From contig NZ_CANLQB010000002.1 of the NCBI RefSeq assembly GCF_947493125.1, forward strand, positions 310,001 to 374,000: DNA of 64,000 nucleotides, in the 5' to 3' direction. This document shows positions 1 to 9,384 of the stretch, in pieces. The DNA is from an uncultured Roseobacter sp. Its GTDB lineage: Bacteria > Pseudomonadota > Alphaproteobacteria > Rhodobacterales > Rhodobacteraceae. The stretch's first letter is position 1; each line of letters opens with the position of its first letter. The position numbers and the translations under genes are program-made. The notes beneath the pieces were generated by a model. The model worked only from the letters and a program-made list of their open reading frames with translations. It had not been told where the DNA came from and made no database searches.

Positions 1-667
1 CTTCGCGCAGCGGCACCTCATAGGCGCGGTTCACAGCCTCCTTGACGACCATCACCGTGATCATCGACTTCTCGGCGATCTTCTGGGCCGCCCCATGCGC
101 TTCTTCCAGAAGCTTCTTGCAGGGCACCACACGGCTGACGAGGCCGGACTTCTCCGCTTCATCGGCGTCCATGAAGCGCCCGGTCAGATGCATGTCCATG
201 GCCTTCGACTTGCCCACAATCCGGGTGAGCCGCTGCGTCCCCCCGATGCCAGCCACCACGCCTAGGTTGATCTCAGGCTGGCCAAACTTCGCGGTGTCCG
301 AGCAGATGATGAAGTCACACATCATCGCCAGTTCGCAGCCGCCCCCCAATGCATAGCCCGAGACGGCTGCGATGATCGGCTTGCGTACCCGCATGATCGC
401 TTCGGTCTCAGGCGTGAAGAGATCGCCCGAAAAAGCTTCGACAAAGCTCTTGTCCTTCATCATCGCGATATCTGCCCCGGCGGCAAAGGCCTTCTCCGAG
501 CCGGTGATGATGATACAGCGCACCTTGTCGTTGGCCTGCGCCTCAGTCAGCGCATCGGCCAGTTCTTTCATCAATTCGTCGTTCAGGGCGTTCAGGGCGT
601 CGGGCCGGTTCAGCGTGATCTGGGCCACATGGTTCTCAATCTCAACGATGATCGTCTCGTAGGCCAT
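1..667 (-). CDS. Enoyl-CoA hydratase, 3' end cut by window edge
   Basis: Crotonase-family hydratase acting on 2-enoyl-CoA in fatty-acid or related beta-oxidation in the cytoplasm. About 222 residues are visible of a usual ~258; the C-terminus lies outside the window. The oxyanion-hole region reads AAGADIAMM near residue 62. [11 protein letters not shown] (Glu about 112) and FGQPEINLG (Glu about 132) supply the two catalytic glutamates of true hydratases, followed by GIGGTQRL. It starts with ATG ([14 protein letters not shown]) 64 bases downstream of mutM on the same strand, so the two may be co-transcribed. This is the canonical version of the family, unlike the crotonase at 34350-35153, which lacks both glutamates. 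Confidence 0.9.
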   Translation of the reverse strand, partial: MAYETIIVEIENHVAQITLNRPDALNALNDELMKELADALTEAQANDKVRCIIITGSEKAFAAGADIAMMKDKSFVEAFSGDLFTPETEAIMRVRKPIIAAVSGYALGGGCELAMMCDFIICSDTAKFGQPEINLGVVAGIGGTQRLTRIVGKSKAMDMHLTGRFMDADEAEKSGLVSRVVPCKKLLEEAHGAAQKIAEKSMITVMVVKEAVNRAYEVPLRE

Positions 668-731
668 CCGCAAAGCTCTCGTTGTGGTCACTGAGAGTTC
701 GACTCAATACCAAGCATGACCGAGGTTCAAG

Positions 732-1583
732 CTATCTTTGGCATTGCGCGCAGAAGAAAGATGAGCGACCCGATTGCACGATTCGCCCGATGACGCCGGG
801 GCAATCGGCGGTCCGGCAGGGAGCGCCTTCGCGACCATAGACGTCAAAGCTGTGCTGGAAATATCCAAGTTCGCCATCGGCTTGGCGGAAATCCCGCAGT
901 GACGACCCGCCTGCCTCAATAGCCTCCGCCAGCACCGTGCGGATGATCGGCACCAGTGCTGCCACCCGTGCCGCAGAAATCCGCCCGGCTTTGCGCGTCG
1001 GCCTGATTTTTGCGCGGTAGAGCGCCTCGCAGACGTAGATATTGCCTAGCCCTGCGACAATGCGCTGGTCCAGCAGGGCCGACTTCACCGGCGTCATCTT
1101 GCCCTTGAAGGCCGCGATCAGGTGATCTTGGTGAAATTCATTGCCCAAAGGCTCCGGCCCCAGCACGGCAAGCAGTTTGTGCTCTGACGCTGTTGCCGTC
1201 TGCATCAGGTCCATCGCCCCGAATCGTCGGGGGTCGTTGAAGGTGATCCGCGCGCCGTTCTCCATGTGAAAGACCACGTGGTCGTGCTTTTCGGGGGCAG
1301 GGTGGTCATGCACGAATTGCTCAAGCGGATCGCCCGAGACCATCATTCGCCCCGACATGCCCAGATGGATGAGCAGCGTCTCGCCCGAGCTTAGATCGGC
1401 CAGAATGTACTTCGACCGCCGCCGCAACCGTTCCACCCGTTGCCCCGTCAGCCGTTCGGCCATTGCGTCGGGAAACGGCCAACGCAGATCGGGCCGGTTC
1501 ACATCGGCCCGCGCAATCACTGCGCCCGTCATCGCGGGCTCCAGCCCGCGCCGCACGGTTTCGACCTCTGGCAATTCTGGCAC
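732..1583 (-). CDS. mutM: Formamidopyrimidine-DNA glycosylase (Fpg/MutM)
   Basis: Base-excision repair bifunctional glycosylase/AP lyase that removes 8-oxoguanine and formamidopyrimidines. The 283-residue protein begins [14 protein letters not shown], with the catalytic Pro2 and Glu3. Lys58 lies in RRSKYIL, the H2TH region holds [11 protein letters not shown], and a C-terminal zinc finger has cysteines in PCRTADC and FFCAQCQR. Length is normal. It is divergent from ubiE, with 87 bases between the start codons. The MutM-UbiE-UbiB order is familiar in Rhodobacteraceae (recollection, not checked). Confidence 0.97.
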   Translation of the reverse strand: MPELPEVETVRRGLEPAMTGAVIARADVNRPDLRWPFPDAMAERLTGQRVERLRRRSKYILADLSSGETLLIHLGMSGRMMVSGDPLEQFVHDHPAPEKHDHVVFHMENGARITFNDPRRFGAMDLMQTATASEHKLLAVLGPEPLGNEFHQDHLIAAFKGKMTPVKSALLDQRIVAGLGNIYVCEALYRAKIRPTRKAGRISAARVAALVPIIRTVLAEAIEAGGSSLRDFRQADGELGYFQHSFDVYGREGAPCRTADCPGVIGRIVQSGRSSFFCAQCQR

Positions 1584-1670
1584 CGCTCTCCCCGCGACAA
1601 TCGGGCCGCATTGTGCATCCGCCCATGAAGCCTATAACAAAAGGCGAAGCGGCAAGGACCACAAGACCCC

Positions 1671-2423
1671 ATGAGTAACGAGACCGACAAAACCACCCAC
1701 TTCGGTTATGAGACCGTGCCCGAAGCTGAAAAGGCGGGGCGCGTTCAGGGAGTCTTCGCCTCCGTGGCCAGCCGATACGACATCATGAACGACGTGATGT
1801 CCGGCGGCATCCATCGCCTCTGGAAAGACGCGATGATGGACTGGCTGGCACCGCGGCCTGGGCAAAAGCTGCTCGATGTGGCGGGGGGCACGGGCGACAT
1901 CTCCTTTAGGTTTCTCAAACGAGCAGGGTCCGGCCACGCCACCGTCCTCGACCTCACCGAGCCCATGCTGGTCGAAGGCCGCAAACGAGCGGATGCGGCG
2001 CAGATGCAGGACAGTCTCGACTGGGTCGTCGGCGACGCCATGGCCCTGCCTTTCGACGACAACAGCTTCGACGTCTACACCATCTCCTTCGGGATCCGGA
2101 ATGTGACCCGCCCCGAGGAGGCGCTCGCCGAGGCCTACCGCGTACTGAAACCCGGTGGGCGTCTCATGGTGCTCGAATTCAGCCAGCTGCCGAACCCGGC
2201 GCTGCAGAAGGCCTATGATCTTTACAGCTTCAACGTGATCCCGCGCATGGGGCAGGTGATCGCGAATGACCGCGACAGCTATCAATACCTCGTGGAATCT
2301 ATTCGAAATTTCCCCGATCAGGAGACGTTCCTTGGCATGATCCGTGCCGCGGGCTTCGGCAATGCGAAGTATCGCAACCTGACCATGGGCGTTGCCTGCC
2401 TGCACTCGGGGTGGAAGCTGTGA
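1671..2423 (+). CDS. ubiE: Ubiquinone/menaquinone C-methyltransferase UbiE
   Basis: SAM-dependent C-methyltransferase that methylates the 2-polyprenyl-6-methoxy-1,4-benzoquinol intermediate of ubiquinone synthesis. The 250-residue protein shows the class I SAM-binding motif [15 protein letters not shown] at about residues 65-80, the family sequence [13 protein letters not shown], and [18 protein letters not shown] at the N-terminal side. Length is normal. ubiB follows 80 bases downstream on the same strand, so the pair forms a ubiquinone-synthesis unit. Confidence 0.97.
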   Translation: MSNETDKTTHFGYETVPEAEKAGRVQGVFASVASRYDIMNDVMSGGIHRLWKDAMMDWLAPRPGQKLLDVAGGTGDISFRFLKRAGSGHATVLDLTEPMLVEGRKRADAAQMQDSLDWVVGDAMALPFDDNSFDVYTISFGIRNVTRPEEALAEAYRVLKPGGRLMVLEFSQLPNPALQKAYDLYSFNVIPRMGQVIANDRDSYQYLVESIRNFPDQETFLGMIRAAGFGNAKYRNLTMGVACLHSGWKL

Positions 2424-2503
2424 TGTCAACCGCCAATGCGTCTGTGCCGCGCGCGAGAATGTCGGGCTCTGTCCTGCAATCCAGTTGGGGAACAGGGATC
2501 TAA

Positions 2504-4051
2504 GTGCGTGGCCCTCACAATATCTGGCGGCTGATCCGCACGGGCGCCACGCTCGAACGTACCGGCGCGATGAACGTCGTACTCGATGCTTTTGAGGCAC
2601 CGCCAGCGTTGCGGTTCGTCGCTCGCGCGCTGGGACTGCCGTTTAAATGGCTGGGCTATGCGGGCGATCCGACCATGCCGCCCGCAACCCGCGCGCTCAC
2701 GGCCTTGGGCCCTGCCTACATCAAATTTGGACAGATCCTCTCGACACGCCCGGATGTTGTGGGCGACGAGCTGGCAATCCAGTTGCGGGTGCTGCAGGAC
2801 AAGTTGCCGCCCTTCTCTGTTGAGGAGGCCAAGGCCGAGGTGCAGCGGGAGCTAGGCCTGCCGGTGGATCAGATCTTCTCGGAATTCAGCGAACCCGTCG
2901 CCGCCGCCTCCATCGCACAGGTCCATAAGGCCAAGCTGGCTTCAAACGGGGAAGCTGTCGCGGTCAAGGTCCTCCGCCCGGGTATCGAAAAAGCCTTCCG
3001 CAAGGATGTGGATGCCTTCTATCTCGCGGCCCGCATGGTCGAGATATTCTCACCCGGCTCCCGCCGCCTGCGCCCGATGGAGGTGATCGAACACTTCGAC
3101 GGCGTTGTGCGCGGCGAGCTGGATCTGCGGCTGGAATCCTCCGCCGCCTCGGAATTCGCCGCGAACACCAAGAATGACGAGGGCTTTCAGCTGCCTCCGA
3201 TGAAATGGGAATATTCCGCCCGCCGCGTGATGACGCTGGGCTGGGCCGACGGCGTGCCCATGGGCGACAATGCCGCCATCGATGCTGCGGGTCACAACCG
3301 CGTCGATCTGGGCGACCGGGTGCTGAAGCTCTTTCTCAACCACGCGCTGCGCGACGGCTATTTCCACGCCGACATGCACCAGGGCAACCTCAAGGTCGCG
3401 CCAAACGGGGACATCGTCGCCTACGACTTCGGGATCATGGGCCACATCGACGAATACACGCGCCGGGTTTATGCCGAGATCCTCTTTGGCTTTATCCGCA
3501 AGGACTACAAGCGCGTGGCCGAGGTGCATTTCGAGGCAGGCTACGTGCCCGCCGACAAGGATGTGGATGAATTCGCCCGCGCGCTCCGCGCTGTGGGTGA
3601 GCCCATTTTTGGCATGGATGCCTCGAAGATTTCCATGGGACGGCTGCTCAACTACCTCTTCGAGGTGACCGAACGCTTCGGTATGGAGACGCGGACGGAG
3701 CTCATCCTGCTGCAGCGCACCATGGTGGTGGTCGAAGGGGTGGCGCGGTCTTTGAACCCGCAGATCAACATCTGGCAGGTCGCCGCCCCGCTCGTCACCG
3801 ACTACATCTCAAAATCCATCGGGCCCAAGGCCGTGCTCACCGATCTGGCCAAAACCGCGCGGGTCGTCACCCGCTTTGGCCCCCGCTTGCCGGGCATGGT
3901 CGAGGCCGCTCTCGTGCGGCAGAGCAACGCGGAAGACCCCGCGCGCCCGCGCGGGCTGATGGAGCGGGTGTTCCTCGCTGTTGTCTTCGGTATTTCCATC
4001 GGTGTCAGCGGAGCCGCGACGTTGATGCTGATCGACATGACGCTGTTCTGA
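2504..4051 (+). CDS. ubiB: UbiB atypical kinase of ubiquinone biosynthesis
   Basis: ABC1/ADCK/UbiB-family atypical kinase-like protein needed for aerobic ubiquinone synthesis; older annotations call it 2-polyprenylphenol 6-hydroxylase. The 515 residues contain the family KxGQ motif (YIKFGQILSTRPD), the alanine-rich loop AAASIAQVHKAKL, the catalytic-loop-like HADMHQGNLKV and the DFG-like YDFGIMG. A hydrophobic C-terminal segment (VFLAVVFGISIGVSG) is probably a membrane anchor. I use the GTG at 2504 (MRGPHNIWRLI) because the usual family N-terminus begins there and no ATG fits. It sits directly behind ubiE. Confidence 0.95.
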   Translation: MRGPHNIWRLIRTGATLERTGAMNVVLDAFEAPPALRFVARALGLPFKWLGYAGDPTMPPATRALTALGPAYIKFGQILSTRPDVVGDELAIQLRVLQDKLPPFSVEEAKAEVQRELGLPVDQIFSEFSEPVAAASIAQVHKAKLASNGEAVAVKVLRPGIEKAFRKDVDAFYLAARMVEIFSPGSRRLRPMEVIEHFDGVVRGELDLRLESSAASEFAANTKNDEGFQLPPMKWEYSARRVMTLGWADGVPMGDNAAIDAAGHNRVDLGDRVLKLFLNHALRDGYFHADMHQGNLKVAPNGDIVAYDFGIMGHIDEYTRRVYAEILFGFIRKDYKRVAEVHFEAGYVPADKDVDEFARALRAVGEPIFGMDASKISMGRLLNYLFEVTERFGMETRTELILLQRTMVVVEGVARSLNPQINIWQVAAPLVTDYISKSIGPKAVLTDLAKTARVVTRFGPRLPGMVEAALVRQSNAEDPARPRGLMERVFLAVVFGISIGVSGAATLMLIDMTLF

Positions 4052-4096
4052 GCGGGACCTGGGCAGCGTGCGCTCCGTTCTGAGCGCGGCACCGAC

Positions 4097-4124
4097 GGCG
4101 GGCGCGGGCGGCCTAAAGCCCGCC
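4097..4124. terminator. GC-rich inverted repeat between convergent ubiB and thiolase genes
   Basis: Arms GGCGGGC (4097-4103) and GCCCGCC (4118-4124) are perfectly complementary around a 14-base loop, in the 194-base gap between two genes that end towards each other. There is no T-tract, so a factor-independent terminator is not proven. The position suits bidirectional termination. Confidence 0.4.
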
Positions 4125-4245
4125 CGAACCTGCCGATTGCCGACGGAAGACGATCTTGCAGACCATGGGGCGGCTCCGATGTTTTTATGTTTCAAAGGCT
4201 TGAGGCGAAATGCCTGTACTGCCGTGAGTTATTCGCGGGGTTACA

Positions 4246-5424
4246 TCACATGCGTTCAATTGCAAGCGCGATGCCCTGCCCGCCGCCGATGCACATGGTG
4301 ATCAGCGCTTTCGATCCCCCGGTCCGCTCGAGTTCATAAAGAGCTTTCACCGTGATGATGGCGCCCGTGGCGCCGACAGGATGGCCCAGCGCGATTGCGC
4401 CGCCGTTGGGATTGACCTTTGCGGCATCGAAACCGAGATTCTTGCTCACCGCCAGAGCCTGTGCGGCGAAGGCTTCGTTGCTTTCGATGACGTCGAAATC
4501 CCCGGCTGTCAGGCCGGTGCTCTCAAGCAGATTTTGCACCGCCGGCACCGGGCCGATGCCCATGACCTCGGGCCGGACACCGGCGTGCGCATAGCCCAGG
4601 ATGCGGGCTCTTGGCGACAGTCCTGCAGCCTCTGCGGCCTCTGCACTGGCCAGCACGATGGCGCCTGCGCCATCGTTAATTCCGCTTGCATTTCCGGCGG
4701 TTACGCTGCCGTCCTTCTGGAAGACGGCGCGCAGGCCTGCGAGGGCCTCGGGGGTGGTGGCCTTGGGGTGTTCGTCGACCGTGAACGGCACCATGTCCCG
4801 CTTCACGCGGACTTCGACGGGCGCGATCTGGCTGGCGAAATGACCAGCCTCGATGGCCGCTGCGGCCCGCCTCTGGCTCTCCAGCGCAAAAGCATCCTGA
4901 TCGGCGCGGCTGATGTCATGCTCGGCGGCCACATTCTCGGCTGTCACCCCCATGTGACCGGTGCCGAAGGGGCAGTTCAGCGCACCCAGCATCATGTCGA
5001 GCGCGCGAATATCGCCCATTTTGGCGCCCCATCGCTGGTCGGGCACGATAAAGGGAGAGCGCGACATATTCTCGGCCCCACCGGCCAGGCCAAACTCCGC
5101 ATCGCCCAGCATCAGAGATTGTATAACGGAAACAATGGCCTGGACGCCCGATCCGCAGAGCCGGTTGACGTTCATCGCGGGCACCGTGTCGGGCACGCCC
5201 GCCTGCATCGCGGCCACGCGGCTGAGGTACATGTCGCGCGGCTCGGTGTTGATCACGTGGCCGAAGGCCACATGGCCGATCTGGCGACCTTCGACGCCTG
5301 CGCGCTCCAGCGCGGCCTTGGCAGCGGTGGTGCCCAGATCAATGGGTGGGGTTCCGGCGAGCGACCCGCCGAAGGTGCCGATGGCGGTGCGGGCGCCGCC
5401 CAGAATCACGATGTCGCGGGTCAT
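4246..5424 (-). CDS. Acetyl-CoA C-acyltransferase (thiolase)
   Basis: Type II thiolase that condenses or cleaves acyl-CoA. It could serve acetoacetyl-CoA formation (PhaA-like), beta-oxidation or a BktB-type role. The 392 residues carry the acylated cysteine Cys90 (NVNRLCGSGV), NEAFAAQ, the histidine in NGGAIALGHPVGATG and the second cysteine in TMCIGGGQG. The start ATG at 5424 has a strong AGGAG site; the longer open frame upstream is unsupported. It is divergent from the HTH-cupin regulator across a gap holding five 11-base repeats, so that regulator may also control it. Whether it serves anthranilate or threonine catabolism is not shown. Confidence 0.93.
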   Translation of the reverse strand: MTRDIVILGGARTAIGTFGGSLAGTPPIDLGTTAAKAALERAGVEGRQIGHVAFGHVINTEPRDMYLSRVAAMQAGVPDTVPAMNVNRLCGSGVQAIVSVIQSLMLGDAEFGLAGGAENMSRSPFIVPDQRWGAKMGDIRALDMMLGALNCPFGTGHMGVTAENVAAEHDISRADQDAFALESQRRAAAAIEAGHFASQIAPVEVRVKRDMVPFTVDEHPKATTPEALAGLRAVFQKDGSVTAGNASGINDGAGAIVLASAEAAEAAGLSPRARILGYAHAGVRPEVMGIGPVPAVQNLLESTGLTAGDFDVIESNEAFAAQALAVSKNLGFDAAKVNPNGGAIALGHPVGATGAIITVKALYELERTGGSKALITMCIGGGQGIALAIERM

Positions 5425-5514
5425 GAAATCTCTCCTGCTGAAGGTCTTGCCGAGGAGTATGCGCAGCGGCTCTGGCTTTGTCAGCCCCGACGTGCGGTCA
5501 GCCCGGAAAACCGC

Positions 5515-5569
5515 GTCGGTGGCCTGTCGGTATGGCGTCGGTATCACGTCGGTATTACGTCGGTGCGCG
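5515..5569. repeat. Five tandem 11-bp repeats with core GTCGGT
   Basis: GTCGGT occurs at 5515, 5526, 5537, 5548 and 5559, spaced exactly 11 bases, with variable pentamers between (GGCCT, ATGGC, ATCAC, ATTAC). Near-helical phasing would place all copies on one face of DNA. It lies between the divergent thiolase and HTH-cupin regulator genes, about 90 bases upstream of the thiolase start and 65 upstream of the regulator start. Best guess: an array of protein-binding sites for cooperative regulation. Confidence 0.75.
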
Positions 5570-5596
5570 GCGCGCGGTCGGGTTACGCTTTGGTCA

Positions 5597-5625
5597 TTGA
5601 CAAATCCGCAGTGACACGGCCCATT
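5597..5625 (+). promoter_or_regulatory. Possible sigma-70-type promoter of the HTH-cupin regulator
   Basis: A perfect TTGACA lies at 5597-5602, followed after 17 bases by a weak -10 (CCCATT, 5620-5625). Transcription would then begin at about 5632, next to the ATG at 5633. With no Shine-Dalgarno sequence visible, this suggests a leaderless mRNA. The -10 match is poor, so confidence is limited. Confidence 0.35.
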
Positions 5626-5626
5626 G

Positions 5627-5640
5627 TCCGCCATGACGGA
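5627..5640. promoter_or_regulatory. Candidate autoregulatory operator TCCG-N6-CGGA
   Basis: TCCGCCATGACGGA spans the start codon of the regulator gene. It has the same TCCG-N6-CGGA form as the two sites in front of kbl at 6207 and 6242. Binding here would block transcription start or elongation of the regulator's own gene. Confidence 0.55.
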
Positions 5641-6196
5641 GGACACCGACGCTATCCTGACGCAATTGCCCGCGCGCCTGAAAGAGGCGCGGCGCGCGCA
5701 GGGGCTGTCGCTTGATGCGGTGGCGAAGCTCTCGGGGGTGTCGCGCTCGATGGTCAGCCAGATCGAGCGCGGCGAGTCGAGCCCAACCATCGCGACGCTG
5801 TGGAACCTCACCCGGGCGCTGCAGGTCGACTTTGCCGGGCTTCTGGACGGGGCGCAGGACGCGGCCCGGATCGAGGTGCTGCGCGCGGGCGCCGTGCCGA
5901 CCATCGACAATCTGGGGGCCGGCTGCCGTATCCGCATTCTGTCGCCGCCCGAGGAGGCAGGGCGGCACGAGGTCTATGAGCTGAGCATTGCGGCGGGCGG
6001 CCAGCTCGACAGCCAGCCGCACACCCGTGGCGCGCGCGAGCATCTGACGGTGATCGAAGGGGCACTGGAGGTCACCAGCGGCGAGGACTGCCAGCGGCTG
6101 GAGGCGGGCGACACCGCGCGCTATGCCGCTGATGTGCCGCACCGGATCGCGGCGCGCGGCGCGGTGCGCGCGTTTCTGGTGGTCCAGGACGCCTGA
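5633..6196 (+). CDS. XRE-family HTH regulator with C-terminal cupin
   Basis: 187-residue transcription factor. An N-terminal helix-turn-helix (about residues 13-67, SLDAVAKLSGVSRSMVSQIERGESSPT) is joined to a cupin sensor (about 105-185, with GGQLDSQPHTRGAREHLTVIEG and a second motif near DVPHRIAARG). I use the ATG at 5633; a TTG at 5624 is possible. Proteins of this architecture usually sense small metabolites and control the adjacent catabolic gene. Here kbl-tdh follows, and matched TCCG-N6-CGGA sites occur in both promoters. I infer local control of threonine catabolism and autoregulation. The effector is unknown. Confidence 0.9.
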   Translation: MTEDTDAILTQLPARLKEARRAQGLSLDAVAKLSGVSRSMVSQIERGESSPTIATLWNLTRALQVDFAGLLDGAQDAARIEVLRAGAVPTIDNLGAGCRIRILSPPEEAGRHEVYELSIAAGGQLDSQPHTRGAREHLTVIEGALEVTSGEDCQRLEAGDTARYAADVPHRIAARGAVRAFLVVQDA

Positions 6197-6206
6197 TCCG
6201 GTCAAA

Positions 6207-6220
6207 TCCGTAATTACGGA
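6207..6220. promoter_or_regulatory. Candidate operator 1 upstream of kbl-tdh
   Basis: TCCGTAATTACGGA is a perfect 14-base palindrome 82 bases before the kbl start and just past the regulator's stop codon. It shares TCCG-N6-CGGA with operator 2 (6242-6255) and with the site at 5627-5640. The centre-to-centre distance to operator 2 is 35 bases, and a lone TCCG half-site lies between them at 6226. Confidence 0.6.
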
Positions 6221-6241
6221 AAAAATCCGCCATCCTGAATT

Positions 6242-6255
6242 TCCGCTATTTCGGA
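6242..6255. promoter_or_regulatory. Candidate operator 2 upstream of kbl-tdh
   Basis: TCCGCTATTTCGGA, extended by one further paired base on each side (TTCCG...CGGAA), lies 47 bases before the kbl start, where a promoter would be expected. It matches operator 1 and the site at the regulator start in both half-site sequence and spacing. Confidence 0.6.
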
Positions 6256-6301
6256 ATCAAAGTCGATATGGTAGAGGCTTGCAGAACAGAGGAGTCCGAT
6301 C

Positions 6302-7485
6302 ATGACGCACGCCTATCTCGAGCACGTCGCCGCCACGCTGGAGCAGATCGCGGCGGACGGGATGATGAAACGCGAGCGGGTGATCACCTCGCCGCAGGGC
6401 GGACAGATCTCGGTCGGGCCGCGGGAGGTGATCAATCTCTGCGCCAACAACCATCTGGGGCTGGCCGATCATCCCGCACTGATCGCGGCGGCGAAGGACG
6501 CCATGGACCCGCGCGGGTTCGGCATGGCCTCGGTGCGGTTCATCTGCGGCACGCAGGATCTGCACCGGGAGCTGGAACAGAAGCTGGCCGCTTTCCTTGG
6601 CATGGAGGATTCGATCCTCTTTGCCGCCTGTTTCGATGCGAACGGCGGGCTTTTCGAGCCCCTGCTCGGGCCGGAGGATGCGGTCGTCTCGGACGCGCTG
6701 AACCATGCGTCTATCATCGACGGCATCCGGCTGTGCAAGGCGAAGCGGTACCGCTATGCGACCTCCGACATGGCGGATCTGGAGGGCCAGTTGCAGCTGG
6801 CGCGGGAGGAGGGCGCGCGGTTCATCCTGATCGCGACGGACGGTGTCTTCAGCATGGACGGGTATCTTGCGAAGCTGCCGGAGATCAAAGCCTTGGCCGA
6901 AAAATACGATGTGATGGTGATGGTGGATGACTGCCACGCCACAGGCTTTATGGGGCCGCAGGGCGCGGGCACCCCGGCGCATGCGGGGGTGGAGGTGGAC
7001 ATCCTCACCGGCACGCTGGGCAAGGCGCTGGGCGGTGCGATCGGCGGATATATCGCCGGGCCACAGGTGGTCATTGATCTGTTGCGCCAGCGTGCGCGGC
7101 CTTATCTCTTTTCCAACTCCTTGCCGCCTAGCATCGTGGCGGCGGGCATCACGGCGCTGGAGCTGGTGGCGCAGGGGGACGACCTGCGCACACGGCTTTT
7201 TGAAAACACCGCCTATTGGCGGGCGGGGCTGGAGGCGCTGGGATTTGACCTGTTGCCCGGGGAGCATCCGATTGTGCCGGTGATGCTGGGCGAGGCGCAA
7301 CTGGCGCAGGATATGGCGGCGCGGCTCTTTGACGAGGGGGTCTATGTGTCGGGGTTCTTCTTCCCTGTCGTGCCGCGCGGGCAGGCGCGCATTCGCACGC
7401 AGATGAATGCGGCGCTGACCCGTGAGGAGCTGGACCGGGCGCTTGCGGCGTTCAAAACGGCGGGCACGGCCTGCGGGGTGATCTG

Positions 7486-7486
<1 letters not shown>
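6302..7486 (+). CDS. kbl: Glycine C-acetyltransferase (2-amino-3-ketobutyrate CoA ligase)
   Basis: PLP enzyme that cleaves 2-amino-3-oxobutyrate with CoA to glycine and acetyl-CoA, the second step of threonine breakdown. The 394 residues are a normal length. The PLP lysine is Lys241 in [14 protein letters not shown], with [12 protein letters not shown] upstream binding the cofactor and [14 protein letters not shown] near residue 75. A good GAGGAG site precedes the ATG. The stop codon overlaps the tdh start (TGATG), so the two are translationally coupled. Two palindromic operators lie just upstream. Confidence 0.97.
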
Positions 7487-8529
<1,043 letters not shown>

Positions 8530-8585
8530 GGCGTGGCATCTGGACGGCGCGCGCCACCCGGGGTTTGGCGAGAGGTCAGTCGGTG

Positions 8586-9323
8586 TCAGCTGCGCGCTGG
8601 CGGGATGGGCTGACGCCCCTGCTCCGAGAGCAACCAGCCATGCCGCCCTTCGAAGACCGCCGCATGCAGGGGCCGGAAGTAGCCAGCGCCGCCGTCGAGG
8701 TTGACCCGGTTGCCGGCGTGTTCCGGCCAGTCGAGCGACGTGTGGCCATGCACCACAAGCCGCCCGTGGTCGGTCTGATCGTCGATGAAGCCTTTGCGGA
8801 TCCAGATGAGATCATCCTCCACCTGCTCTTCGAGCGGCACCCCGGGGCGGAGGCCCGCGTGCACGAAGAGCAGGTCGTCCGTCACGTGCATCAGCGGCAG
8901 GTCGGCCAGAAACGCCCGATGCGCTTGCGGGACGGCCGTCCGGGCGGCCGCCAGAACAGGCTGCAACAGATCGGTTTCGTCAGCCGTGACGCCATAGGAC
9001 GCCATTGTCTTGTCCCCACCCAGCCTTGGGTTGAACCAGTGCAACTCGTGGCTCGTGGCGCTGTCATAGACGGTCATGTCGTTGAGAAACCGGCTCAGGT
9101 AGCGGTCATGGTTGCCCTTGAGCGTGATCCAGTTGCGCCCCTGCATCTGCGCGTCGAGCAGGAACTGGACCACACCGCGGCTGTCTGGCCCGCGATCCAC
9201 GTAGTCTCCAAGCAGAACGACCTGCGCATCCGGGCCGCCGTCCGTCTCGATGAGGGCGAGCACGCGCTGCAGCTCGTCGAGCTGCCCGTGCACGTCGCCA
9301 ATGGCGTAGATTGGATCGGTCAT
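8586..9323 (-). CDS. Metallophosphoesterase (Ser/Thr protein phosphatase family)
   Basis: Calcineurin-like phosphoesterase of 245 residues with the metal-binding signatures in order: GDVHG (residues 9-13), GDYVDRGPDS and GNHDRYL, then histidines in VHAGLRPG and VHGHTS. This matches bacterial PPP-type phosphatases (PrpA/ApaH-like), so it could dephosphorylate proteins or diadenosine tetraphosphate; the sequence does not decide. A GGAGG site sits 5 bases before the ATG. It is convergent with tdh and downstream of serA, separated by a strong hairpin. Confidence 0.88.
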   Translation of the reverse strand: MTDPIYAIGDVHGQLDELQRVLALIETDGGPDAQVVLLGDYVDRGPDSRGVVQFLLDAQMQGRNWITLKGNHDRYLSRFLNDMTVYDSATSHELHWFNPRLGGDKTMASYGVTADETDLLQPVLAAARTAVPQAHRAFLADLPLMHVTDDLLFVHAGLRPGVPLEEQVEDDLIWIRKGFIDDQTDHGRLVVHGHTSLDWPEHAGNRVNLDGGAGYFRPLHAAVFEGRHGWLLSEQGRQPIPPARS

Positions 9324-9338
9324 GACAGCCTCCAGCGC

Positions 9339-9366
9339 ACAGCGCGTCCTCGGTGAGGCGCGCTGT
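9339..9366 (-). terminator. Strong hairpin between serA and the phosphatase gene
   Basis: Perfect arms ACAGCGCG (9339-9346) and CGCGCTGT (9359-9366) enclose a second perfect stem CCTC-GGT-GAGG, with one bulged T. It lies immediately after the serA stop and just before the phosphatase ribosome-binding site. No T-tract follows, so it may protect the serA mRNA end or pause transcription rather than terminate fully. Confidence 0.5.
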
Positions 9367-9384
9367 CATGCTTCTATCGACCTG

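Noticed and set aside
678-720. Promoter between mutM and the enoyl-CoA hydratase gene (TTGAAC / TATTGA, minus strand)
   Set aside because: The spacing is only 15 bases, so an independent promoter is not convincing.
5515-5569. CRISPR-like repeat
   Set aside because: The repeat core is 6 bases with 5-base intervals, far too short for repeats and spacers, and no cas genes are present.
4381-5715. Plus-strand frame of 444 codons
   Set aside because: Antisense to the thiolase and running into the regulator gene; no domains.
5425-5937. N-terminal extension of the thiolase by about 170 codons
   Set aside because: The extension crosses the repeat array and the regulator gene. Thiolase homology and a strong ribosome-binding site mark the start at 5424.
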